This document shows positions 38,001 through 51,200 of a stretch of DNA of 64,000 nucleotides, one piece after another (position 1 is the first letter of the stretch; the number at the start of each line of letters is the position of its first letter). The notes below the pieces were generated by a model. It saw only the letters and a program-made list of their open reading frames with translations. It did not search any database and was not told where the DNA came from. Both the position numbers and the translations under genes were made by a program. The stretch is from Myxocyprinus asiaticus (taxonomy: Eukaryota; Chordata; Actinopteri; Cypriniformes; Catostomidae), in NCBI RefSeq assembly GCF_019703515.2, contig NC_059358.1:47837094-47901093 (forward strand). The letters are read 5' to 3'.

Positions 38001-39196
38001 TGGACTCACATCACACAGAAAGAGTCAAAGCTTTTACTCTCAGCACGCAGTGAAAAGAGCTTGGTGCTGAATTTCTTCGCCACTGGGCCACTCAAACACT
38101 GGTGAGTGAAATCTAAAATCACAGACATTTTTATTGCATATGGGAAGTATTTACGCACATATGATTGTAGGGGATTGCAGGTAAAAAGAAAGAGCAATCT
38201 TGGCATTTAAAGAATTGACTTTCATGCCTCATAAAAGCATCTCTGACTGCACTGAAAATATCACGATATATCACGATACATGGATCTAAGTATCGATACA
38301 ATACTGTGAAAAAAAGTATCGTGATATATTGACATTTGATTGTATCGACACAGCCCTAAAGGGAACCGGTCATTATCGCAATATAAACCCAAAAAGTTGG
38401 GATCTTGTATCACTTGAAGGAGTTTATATTGCGATAATGAGCAGCTGACTATACATTATTTGATTTTTTAACAAATACCAAAAATAATGGACATGAAATA
38501 ATGATTTGAGTTGAAATTATGTTGAGATGAAAGAGACTCCAGACTCCAGTCTCCAGAAACAGCTGAATTCAACCTCCAGCTTGAGTCAGTGTTTTGTTGG
38601 TGTTTATTTTGCAAAAATGACCATCTGACTGCTCATTATCCTGCTTATTACCCTTCCTGTTGTCACAGAAAATGTATATATACACTACCATTCAAAGGTT
38701 TGGGGTCACTTGCCTGAAATGTTTCTTGTGATCTTAAAAATCTTTTGATCTGAAGGTGTATGCTTAAATGTTTGATATTAGTTTTGTTGACAAAAGTATA
38801 TTCATTTATTTCATTATAAAACTAAAATTTAATTAAAAAAAAAAGTTTTTGAAATTGATGACTTGGACTAAATAATAAAGAAAAGCAGCTAATAAGTGCT
38901 CAACATAGATGGGAACTCCTTCAATACTGTTTAAAAAGCATCCCAGGGTGATACCTCAAGAAGTTGGTTGAGAAAATGTCAAGAGTACATGTCTGCAAAT
39001 TCTAGGTAAAGGGTGACTACTGTGAAGATGCTAAAATATAACACAGTTTTGATTTATTTTGGATTTTGTTTAGTCACAACATAATTCCCATAGTTCCATT
39101 TATGTTATTCCATAGTTTTGATGACTTTACTATTATTCTAAAATGTGAAAAATTATAATAAAGAATGAGTAAGTGACCCAAAACTTTTGAACGGTA

Positions 39197-39256
<60 letters not shown>

Positions 39257-42200
39257 TAAAAATAATGATTTAAAACAAATTGTTCCATCCATTGTCCAAC
39301 GGGTCAATTTTAGGAAGAACCAGTTGTGGCCTTTCAATGGTAAAATACTTATTGGATGTTATTTTCTCCTAAAACATTAGATTACAGAAAAACATTACTC
39401 TGCAGCACCATCCTAAACCCCTGTAACACTGCAACAAATCTATTGACATAAGTGGCAAGGAATTAATTGTTTGCAATGAACAACCAAAGTGGGTCCATTT
39501 TGAATGCTGGAGGAGTCAATAGAGATTCATTTATCTGCAATACCAGGTTAACCGGTGAATTAGGCAGCCTCTGTGTAAACCACACCATTGAGTACACATG
39601 ATTACAGGCTTGACATAGTTGGTGTTGTGACAAAACATGATGTGTTGCAACACGGGCGTTGGGTTCCTCTTGTTAACGTTTTAACAACTGCATCAATATC
39701 TTACGAGACATGAGCTGCTAACATGAAGGTTGCACCCAGATAAGAGTGATACAGCTACAGGGCGGTTACTGAAATCACAATCCTCATGCAACAGGTCAAT
39801 CCAGTTAGTGTGCTCTATCAGAAATGAGCTTTACCTGCGATGGTGGTGAGTTTAAGCAGATATCCATCCAGGTCGATGTGAACTCCAGTGCTGTGGAAGG
39901 GCAGAGCGATGCGCGTGCCATTCTGACGGACGGTCAGGTGTTGATGGAGACTGATGCTCAGGCCTGACATGTGCAGTTCCACTGATTTGGTCCAGGAGAA
40001 GGAGTGTGTGCGCCGTGCGTCGTTCTTCACCAGTACGCTGAAGCTGGCGGCAGGCGAACAGTCCTTAGTGAGCACATATTTACACGTGCCCTGGAAGTTA
40101 AATGTGCGGCCGTCAAAAGTGTTATAGTGAGGGTCTCCAAATACCGTACACACGCCTGGCTCTGGAGTTATGAAGAGAGTGATGGAGAGGATATTGGCTG
40201 GTGAAATATCCACTTTGTTAAATGAAAAATGAAATTTGTGTGCAAACAGATGACAAACGCAGGGTTTATACTTTGAATTTGTACAGTTAGATTGAGGTGA
40301 CACTTCAGTGCTGCGTGTGTGACAAGTCTGACTGCTTTCAACTTACTGTCAGTGCACACAGGACAGCAGCCAGTGCGATTCAGGATCTTATTCTGAAAAG
40401 ACAAACAGAAAGATGTAAAGACACACAGAGGGACAGACAGAGACTCGCACTGACGCAGCAAATACCATACGGTCTCGACCGCAATCTATTCCGAGTCAGA
40501 TAAAAGAGCTACTGTTTAATGGTTTCCCTGCCAAATCTATTTAAGGCTTCTACACTCTTTGCATTTAGCAAAACGCTGAATCATAAAGAAATAAAATCAA
40601 AATGAAGGGAAGTGGTGAAAACCATATTATTGCAGCAAGTGCTGGTTAGTCAGTGTGTAACACTGAAATGACACTGACAGCCGGTGAGCTCATGATTGCT
40701 ACAAGAAATATTCATACAACACCACTGACATTTCATTTCATGTTGCATGACATGCATGGATGTTTATAATAATAATAATTATTCTATTTAAATCAATCTA
40801 CTATTGATTTAAAGTTATTAAGAGTATAGAAACAATATAACTGAAGTGTACTGCAAACTATTTAGACATTTACAGAGATATAGGTAGTTTGAGAGTGTAG
40901 AGAGAGTGACTCGTTTGTGTCATTCACAGTGCATGATGGGCGGTTGCTGCAGAGCTCTTTTGCCTCTGATTGGTGGATCTTCTTCATCAGGATCATGGGC
41001 AGTACAGTTTTTTTTTATCAGAAATTCTGCTATTCAGCACAATTTTCTTTTTAAATTAAGTTCAAATAATGCTGACTGATGTCTTCAACAGAAGCATATA
41101 CTCTCAATTAACAACCTCGAAGCACATGGTAGGTCTGTTTTTAAAGGTTTATAAGTTATTGCTAAAAATCAGTTCACCAATGGAAAAATGAATGAGATTT
41201 TTACTTCCAGAACCAAACCGCTCTATTGTTAAGGAGCAGTTGTATTGTGTTGCTCTATTTTGTAATTTCGTGTGTAGTGCAAAGCAGTCCTGATGTAGTT
41301 TCATGCTGTGGAGACATTCACATGTCATATAGGCTTTGTGTTGCTGTAATTAAAGGTGTGTTCTTGTCTTGCTTCATTTGAAATTGATTGCTCATGTGCT
41401 TAAGTTAATCCTCAACAGAATCACTAGCCCTCATTAGTGACTACGTTTACATGGACACCAGAAAGCAGGTTATTCCTGTTTACATGCACTGTATAAGTGT
41501 CGTACTCTTTATTCCCGTATACATGCGGCTCGTTCAGTAAGCAGTTTTCTCCACAGAAATGTAATTTTCCCGCGACGTTTGTGTAAATAACAAACATGGG
41601 TTCCAAGAAAGACTCACTATTTTATTCTCTGTTGCTTCACTTTATTTCCAGATATTCCTTCACTTTCTCTCCAGCAGCTGAATTGTACTGCAATAGTGGG
41701 ATTTCCCTCTGACATAAAACTCTGGGATTTCCCCTATGTGGGTGTAGTTTTTAGTGTATGTGATTGTCCCACTGTACTCCCAGAAATGTTGAATTCTTTC
41801 TGCTGTGTTGAGTTGTTGTTGGGCTCCATCCTATGACGTTTATTATCCTGATCTGTTTCACGCACATGCACTCTTCAAACCTCTTACATGACCACATTAA
41901 GCAGCGTTCTCCGAGAGAAACCCAGGTGTGTTAAACTGCTTTCTCTTAATCGCAAGGAAATCAGTGTTCTTGTTTACGTGACGTTTTAAAACGCTGCTTT
42001 CTGCTAAAACCCTGGAATAAACCGTTGTCTTAAGTGCATGTAAACTATGGCTGAAACAATTAGTCGCCGTTACTGACAACGTCGACAATAAAAAATTGTC
42101 GACAATATTTTCATTGTCAAACAGATGTTTGATCTTATTGAACATATCATGAGATCACATTAAACTCTTATGATGACGCGCGAGAGGAGCACTGTAGTTC

Positions 42201-45200
42201 ACGACTGACTGAGGAGAGATAGAATTACACAGATCACAGTCCAGATGCACTCTAAATGTTCCAAACAGCTTATGTAGATTGCAAAGTATGAGGGAAAAAT
42301 ACCAAATAAGTAAATACAGAAGCACTGTCATTGTGGAATAAGTGGAGCCGGAGCTCTTTAATGGAAACACTCCGGCGTTACATCTTTAATGCAGTTATAT
42401 TTAATGCGTTATAGCTTTAATAGCAGATCATGTAAATAACTACAAACTCCGAAACTGGCATTTCTCTGTGCGGTCAGCGCCTCTTCTATGAGTTGCGTGA
42501 ATGTCCCGATCTAAGGGGGAGAGACTGAAACTGGCACACTCTGTGGTGGGGACACTCATCCCTCGAGCGCACTCATCCCTCGAGCGCACACGCTTAATGC
42601 AGCTAGATTATAACGTGATGACTCGTGACTTATTGAATCATAATATATGTGTGACTGTGTGTTTCTTATCGTGAAGAACATTGGCAATACGCAGCTTTAT
42701 TAATAAGACAGAGTTTGTTTTTTTGTGAGTTAAAGATGGATTGAAGTGAACAGAAAGGTGAGAGAGGGTAGTCTTCACCACATTATACACGTTTTTGTTT
42801 TGGCTTGTTTTCCAATATAAATATCTAAAACTCCTTTAAAACAATGTACATTTACTTCAGCAGCTATACTGCAGAAGAAAAAATTGATATCTAAGAATGT
42901 TGAATATAATATTAAAAATACAAATATTTAAAATATCTAAAAATCCTTTAAAAAAAAGATGCACTCACCTGAGAGCAGCATATCAGATATTTAGACTTCC
43001 TTTTAGAGAATAGATCTTGAATATAAGTATATTTTGTCTTTACTGCACTCGTATAACCAGAAATATAACCAAAATGATATACAAAATACACTTATATTTA
43101 AGATACGTTCTCTTAAAGCAAGTCTAAATATCTTATATGTTGTTTCTCAAGTAAATGTTTCTTGTTTTAAGACAAAAACACTTGATAACGATAGGATTTT
43201 TTACTGAATTTAACTTAATAAAAAGTATATTTTTACTCCTTTAATTTAGTGAATGTCATTTAGAGGTATTTTAAAAGATGATTTTGTCCTCTTTATTGTT
43301 AGTAAGCACGTTTAATACAACCTTTTAAGTCGAGGCACAAGCTGAATAGTCGGTTAAGAGCTAATGATTAATCGTTGCAATAATCGCTGAATAGTCGAAT
43401 AATCATTCTAATAATCGTTAGATTAATCGATTATCAAAATAATAGTTTGTTGCAGCCCTAGTGTAAACATAAGTCAGTGTTAAAACCTGTACATGTACAT
43501 GTGAGTACACTGAGAAAGAACACAAACAAAGACAAAACAAGGAAAAAATTTAAATATGTTCCTTTGAATAAAAATCAACCCCTGGGACATGAAAGTGCTC
43601 AAAGTTGAAGAAACACCCATATAGGAAAAGGTATTTTAGCCATACTTTTGCAGAAATAACATTATTGATATTTGATTTTTTTTTTCTCCCTAAATATGAT
43701 GTATTGTATTTTTGTGTCTTGCCTCTGTGTGTTTTGTTGTTTTTTTATAGAAAAAGTGCTGCAGTAAATTATAAACTAATATATTATACATAAGTACAGA
43801 TGACATTTAGATATAACTGCAAACGGGGTTAGGTGTCTGGGTGTGTTCTTTTTTTGTAAAGCATGACTTACCGAGGGGCAGCTGGTGATGGGAACACAAT
43901 TCTTGGGCTGACATTCAATATTTCCCTTCACACAGGTGCACAGAGTGCAGTTAACTGATGACCATCTGTCACCATCCTACACAAAAAGAGATAAAGTCAT
44001 TCTTTTCTGATCTGCACGCATATTCTTAAATAAAAATAAAAAAAAAGTTTGTCAAAGCAACTTAGATTGCATTAAAGCTAAACAATACATCAGTATGTGT
44101 GTTCCCCAGGAATCAAACCCATAACCTTGTTATTGTGAGCGCCATGCTATACCAGTTGAGCTGCAAGAACACCTATCTGTCATTGCATCACTTTCACATT
44201 TATTCATTATTGACCTATTCGTCCATATTCTTGAATGTCTCACCCTGTATATCTTGCTCTTTACCCTGCAGTACTTCACATCCTCCATCTTGAGAACAGA
44301 CTTGCACTCTTCACAGCACGCACGGCCGTGACAGCTGCCGGGTGGCGAGCACCTCCTCCTGCACACCACCGTGGAGTCCACACACGTGCAGCTGGTGCAG
44401 TTGTCATAGCTGAAGGATGTGCCGTTCTCATACACCTCACTGTGGAACAGACAGCTGCCAAACGACAGGTCAAACACCTTCCTCTGGCCTACAGAAGACA
44501 AACGGCACCCTGTCACTTTACATTTCTCATGTCTGGACGCCATCTGAAGTGAGTGACATCACTGCAGGTTGAGTGCGATCATTGATGGTTGCACAATAGA
44601 TGCCAAGCGTCCTTCCCTAAAGATTCAAAGGAATAGTTCTCCTAAACATGGAAATTCTGTCATTATCAACTCACCCTATTGTTGTTCCAAACCTGTTTTT
44701 CTTCCTTTCATGGAGCACAATAGTAGAAATCTTCACACAGCTCTTTTCCATACACCAACAGTTTATAGTGACCATGAATGAATGAACTTTACATTTATAT
44801 AGCACTTTTCTGACACTACACTCAAAGCACTTTACACAGTGAACAGGGGACTCTTCTCAACCACCACCAGTGTGCAGCATCCAACTGGATGATGCAACAG
44901 CAGCCATAGTGCACCAGTACACTCACCACACACCAGCTATTGGTGGAGAGGAGAGAGTAGAGTTATAGAGCCAATTAATGGATGGGGATTATTAGGAGGC
45001 CATGAGTGAGAAGGGCCAATGGGGAGAATTTGGCCAGGACACCAGGGTTACACCCCTAATCTTTAGATTCCTTTGAATCTTTACAAGAAGTGTCCTGGGA
45101 TTTGTAATGTCCACAGAATCAGGACCTCCATTTAACATCTCATCCAAAGGACAGTACCTTTTTACAGTATAGTGTTCCCCTCACTATACTGGGGAATTAG

Positions 45201-48200
45201 GACCCACACCAACCACAGGATGAGCACCCCCTGCTAGCCTCCCTAAGACCTCTTCCAGCAGTAACCTTAGTTTTCTCCAGGAGGTCTCCCATCCAGGTAC
45301 TGGCCAGGCTCAAACCTGCTTAGCTTCGCTGGGCAACCGGACTTGAGCTACAGGGTGATACGGCTGCTGGCTATTTTATTCATGTTGGTCAAGCCCCCAA
45401 AAAGGACTAAACATAAGGGGCCCAATTTTAAGAGCACTAACATTAAGCTCAGCGCTATGCCGTAAGTCATAAGTGCAAAGTCAGTGGGCATGGCCATGAA
45501 ATTTTGGTATTATCGGGCAAGCACACGCTAAGTCTAGGAGCAAGTAGGTTTGGCGAAATCGCCCGTGCAATGCAGAAATGGGCTGGATTTAGTGCCATTG
45601 ATTTCTCAGGTTTTCTCCAGTTATTATTCCACTGTCTGTGTCCTATTATAGTTCATTCCCTCAAGCACCAGCAATATAAACCAAGACGGCACATCCATAA
45701 GAAGTTGGTAGTGTAAATGGACTGTATGCAATGAATTAGAAGACTTAAAAATTAGGTTATTTTGTGCATTAAATGCGTCCTTGATGATTGTCAGGCATAT
45801 TTCTATGACAGTGACATGCTCCTTTTATACGTATAGAAAATGTGATTCTCTTCTAAATTTGGATGTACACTCTACATAGTAGAGTTTATAATCTAAATTA
45901 TAGGAAATGTAAGTATTATTATCATTTTCATCTACTGACACACAAATTATGGCAAGTATGTAACAGCGTATTGTATCAGCATGCACTTCACTTCTACAGG
46001 TCGATTTTGATTTAAAAAAAAATTAAATTCATGTATTCAAACACAAAAATATAATCAAAATAATGAAGTGGTACAAATATCATACCAAATTCAAATATTT
46101 TATTCTCTCCTTGTTCTGCCAACCCCTTTTACAGTGACTTAAAAATCAATCTCAACAACAGGTGGAAAATTACTAGTAGGCTACAAATTAAATCAAAAAT
46201 ACAACTGTAAATATACAATAATCATAATAATAATAATGCATATAAACATAAAAATAATCATAAAAATAATGTTAAAAATAAACTATGACCTCTAGAAAGT
46301 TTAATATAAATCTCAGTCTATTACCCCTGAAAAACTGTGATCTTCAGGGACATTATTTCTCAGGAAAATAGCAAATTGCACTTTGCGCCACTTTATTTAA
46401 ATACAATACACCCACAGTTTGTATGCCTACACCCACAATAGTGCAAACACTCCCACACACGCCCACTTGCGCTGGCTCAAAAATTGCACTTAGAATTAGA
46501 GCTCTCACAAAAATTGGACGGGACGTTGCGCACTGTCGTAGCACGTAGCTCTGCGTTTTGTGCACACATGCAAATAGAGCCCTAGGGCTGGGTAAAAAAA
46601 ATATTTTCTGATTAATTTCAATCTTCATTTGAACAATTGCAATATTGATTCTTAAAATCCCAAAATTGATCTTTTCCTCTATGCACAACCCTCTCTACAG
46701 CTTGTAAATCACCTGCATATTCAAGATTTACATATCAGTACAAATTATGCATGTAAACAATAAACATTTAAGTATATACTGTATATGCAATGTGTATTCA
46801 ATTGTTAAAGTGCGAAAAGTAATCTTTGTTATTCTATTATTTTTTAAAAACATATTTTCCCATTTCCTTTGCCAAAATCGTTCCATAATAATGAGGCATA
46901 ATAATAGCATTTTAAGAGTTCATCTCAGGGTATGCACAGAAATCTGACCAAGTAATAAAGTGTACCCTAATTGTAGACTTTTTTTTTGGCAAAACAACAC
47001 CAAAGCATTCAATTCTGGTGACTCTGAGAGAAGCATTTTTTATGTATAAAGCTGTATGTATAGCATCTATGTAACTACTGGCTAAAGCACTTCTAAAAGA
47101 AGCTATTTAGACCAGTGCCAGAAATGAACTTTTCTATTAAGGGGCAACATTTGCCCCCTGGAGTTGTTTTTAGGGACATTTTTTTACCGTTATGAGGGAA
47201 TTGTTAGGACATATTTTTTCTAACCATACAAAATATGACAATAAGATGTCATTGTGTTACGTCAAATACTTTAAATTAATCAATTCCTTAAAATATATGT
47301 TCAACCTGAATAATCAGATAAGCGGTTATTTATCAAATAAATTTAATGTGATACATATAGGTCTTGAATAAATGTTTCAAATAAGAAACAGAAATCATTA
47401 AAGTAGCACTTTTTTTTTTGCCCCCACATTTTGAATTTTGGGGCAATTTTTGTCACCTTCAGTGGCAATTTTTGCCCTGAGCCCTTGTTAATTTCTGACC
47501 CTAGTTCAGACCAAACGCATTCTTGTGCTAAAAATGCAAGATGCAGTGCAATGAATCAAGCAGAACGCAGGTGTCTTGAGATGTGATTTTAACAGCTGAA
47601 GTTCTTTTACAGCTTCAAAAACACAGTAAAACTTGGCAAAAATACATTCATCTAGCACATTTGTATGAAAAACAATTGAAATGAGGACAGAGGAAGCTTT
47701 ACAAGGAGGCTTTAGCGAGGATGCACAGATGGATTAATGTGGAAAAATCTTTTGCGTATACATAAATTCTCCTCCCCCTTTACATCTGACACAAAGTTTT
47801 AATTCATGTTTCACCGCTGTTTTAACAAAATTTAATTGTCACATATTTTGACATTGCATCTTGAATTATTAGGATTTATTCTCAATATATCAAATAATGA
47901 CATTTGAACAACATTACGGCTCTGAAATGACGCTTGAACAAGTGGGACATTTCACTTGAATTCCTTTTTTTCATCTTTTCCTCATATCCAAAGAGGGAGC
48001 TGACAGGACGCGAAGGAAAGGGACAGTTTTAGAAACATGAATCCAACAGACGAGAGAGTCGCTGCACTGTTTCTCTGCCAGTTCTGCGCTAAATGTGATT
48101 GAATTTGTCTTTTTTTGATTTTGATCAACAACTGACAGTAAAGAACGTAAGAAATATTCAAACAGACATCATAAAGAGAGTTCATGCGTTACTGATAGCC

Positions 48201-51200
48201 AAACATTGTGGCCATTTTACAACATTTTAAAGTCATGCTCTGTATTAACAAATTCTGTAGAGTATATTAGACATTTGCTGATATTCAATAATAAGATATA
48301 TCATGATAATTAACATGCACAATATTGTCATCGTGAGCAATTCCAAATACCGTGAAAACTTCTAGATAACCTATTAACCAAATTGCTTTGATTTTTCTGA
48401 ATGCACTGTAGCATTTTCAGCAATAAATCGACATTCCCAACACTCTAACTCTTGTAGTAATAGGAAGACATGCCAAATTACTAGGAAACTCTAAAATTCA
48501 TGTTTCTTTTTCAATTAAACTTTTCCCTCAAAATGTTCCCATTGTTGTTACTTGTTCATTTGTGATGAAAATTAACCGAAATAAATTAGATCAATGCAAA
48601 ATAGAAGCATTGGACTCAGACTTTTGAAAGCCACCATGTCCCTTTGAATTTTATAAGGTCTGATCTTTGCAAAATAATTTTTTTGTTATCTTTTAATTTA
48701 AAAAGTGCAAAACAAGTAACAAAATCTTGTACTTAAGAACAACAATAAAGTTTATTTATCTTTCAACCCATTTTGTAATTCAATACAATACCGTGATAAT
48801 ACCGTATACCGTGATAAATGCTTCAGCAATTATCATGATATGAACATCTGATACCATCACATGCCTTGAGTATATAAAGAGACAAATACAGTAAGAAAAT
48901 CAGTTTTGTACCAATACCATACACTGCGACTGTAAGGATACCTTACCCCTGGTTTGGAAGTGTGATTAGAGCTTGTTTCCTGTCACCCTTCAGAGACGCA
49001 CCGCATCTGTCAAACACAGAGGTGGTGGTGTGCAGCGTCCACTTATGCTTGTGCTGCTCTTATCACGGACGCGATCGGCCAAAAAAAATGCTTGTTCACC
49101 TAACACTGAAGTTTACCAAATCATTCATATTGATGTAAAGGCTACTTCACCCAACCCCCCCCCCCCCCCCCACCAAAAAAAGTGATGACTAGGCGACTAG
49201 TTTGCAAGGTATGTTTACTCTAACGCATCACTTGAAAATGGTACATTTTACCACTTTTATGACAGATCCACCTACATTTACACACTTATTCCAACATGAT
49301 TGACTTGATTGTGCGGTATCTCACCTGATAGAGCATTGGACTTTGGACTCCAAGGCAAAAGCCCAGTCAAGCATGCTTAAAAACAAACTGAAAGTGTAAC
49401 GAAATTGTTATAGAAGCGACACAAAATGACATGGTTGCTTCAGAAAATGTACTTTTCATGTTGCATTTGCTTTCAGAACACAATTGGTTAGGTTTAGGCG
49501 TTGGTAAATTGTAAGGAAGTCTGTTCTGTTCAGCTCTCATTTATCTTTTAGGAAACTAACGGTTAAGTTTAGGTTAAAGTTTTTTGTTAGGGAGGTGCAT
49601 TTTACTCTTTAAAACATCCCTCATTTCACTCATTTTGGTGCCTCCCGGTGGGCATTTCACTAGGGAAACTGCAGCAAAATGTGTGATACAGCACCTAATT
49701 TTTGTTTGCAAAATGTTTGCCATGCTCATGTAAATTTTATGAGATAAGGCTGGAATTTGTACATTTAAAAAAAATTAAATGTGACCAAAATGATAAATAA
49801 TGCCAAATTTGTAAAATCAATATTTTCGTAATGTACAAAGTTAAAAGGTCCCCTGTATAATTTCCAGCATTAGCTGAGAGAGAATTTCTTTCATGTAAAA
49901 ATTATAACTGAAATATATCCAAATGAACTGGAATCTAATTGAAATCAATTCGAGAGCATGTGAATCAAAATTGAACTGGGAAGTCTGTATCAATACCCAG
50001 ATCTACTAAAAATGTCTAAAAGCTCCATGAAAGTAGTCCATATCGTTGCTGTCTGATGAAAAACATGTATCGGCAAAAAAATAATTTTTTAAGAGCATGG
50101 AAAAACTCAATCTTACAAGATACTTGTTAAACAGACAGCCTGATTAAACATCTTTTCATTGGTTATTTAGATGCACTATTCAAACATTAGGAAGAAGTCA
50201 TTCGGCACATTCTGTCTATGGTGAAAAGTCAAAATTGCCAAAAGTGAAGATACATGTTTTTCATCAGACAGCGACAATATGACACATGCACAACTCTTCT
50301 AAAGTCATACAATAGCTTTGTGTGAGGAACAGACCCAAATTTAGATTTTTATTCCCTGATAATCTTTCCCTCTTTCTAAAGCTCGCATTCAGTCTGCGTT
50401 TACATCGAGAATTCAAAAAGGTGTGAGCACAATGAACTGGCATTGTATGGAGAGAGTTGCATAAAGATTCTTCAAATATTTCTAATTCTGTGTATCACAG
50501 AAAAATAACAGCTTTGGAACGTCAAGAGGGTGAGTAAAAATAACAGAATTACAATTTTCTGGGTGAACTATTCTTTGAGAAGGGTGTCTAAGTTATTGCG
50601 TGGCAGTTTTCTTTTTGAATGTCATGCTGTAATACAGTTACAGAATATTAGCCCCGTTCACACATGCAACCAGGTAAATTACAGGAAAACCATTGGGTTG
50701 CCTTTACTGGTAAATGTACCACATGCGCTGTACACACATACCATCAGTATGGACACTTATAGGTAATGATACATCATCTTATTAAGGGAAATTGCCAGAG
50801 CAAAATTCACCAGTATTTTCAAAAAGGTTGTGTTCACACATGATCTCTAACCTGAAATTTGCAGGTAATTTTCTGGAAAAGGCTGTATGTGTGAAAGGGG
50901 CTTATATCTTGGAAGTAAATAAGAATTTAGTATATCTAGGAGATTGTTTTACTAACTCAGTGTAGAACTGTTTGTTCAATGGCTCAAAATGTAATGTGAC
51001 TTGCAAAGTGCTGTAGGAGACGCTCGGCAAATGGAAATGGTCAGCATCTGAGAACCTGAAATGTTCCTTTAATAATAATGGCGTGTGTGTGACGTTCTTT
51101 ATTGTGGATAATCAAGAATTGAAGTTGGCATGGAATGGAAATAACATACCATGACATCTAGGGCAGCACTGTCCAGACTGGGTGTGAGTGAGATGAGATG

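Noticed and set aside
40004..40204. Plus-strand open frames over the vWD exon
   Set aside because: Antisense shadow of bmper, as are 35660-35845 and 44235-44552.
45285..45376. 5S rRNA gene
   Set aside because: Diverged and attached to a SINE tail with ATGA repeats; it is the head of a SINE3-type element.
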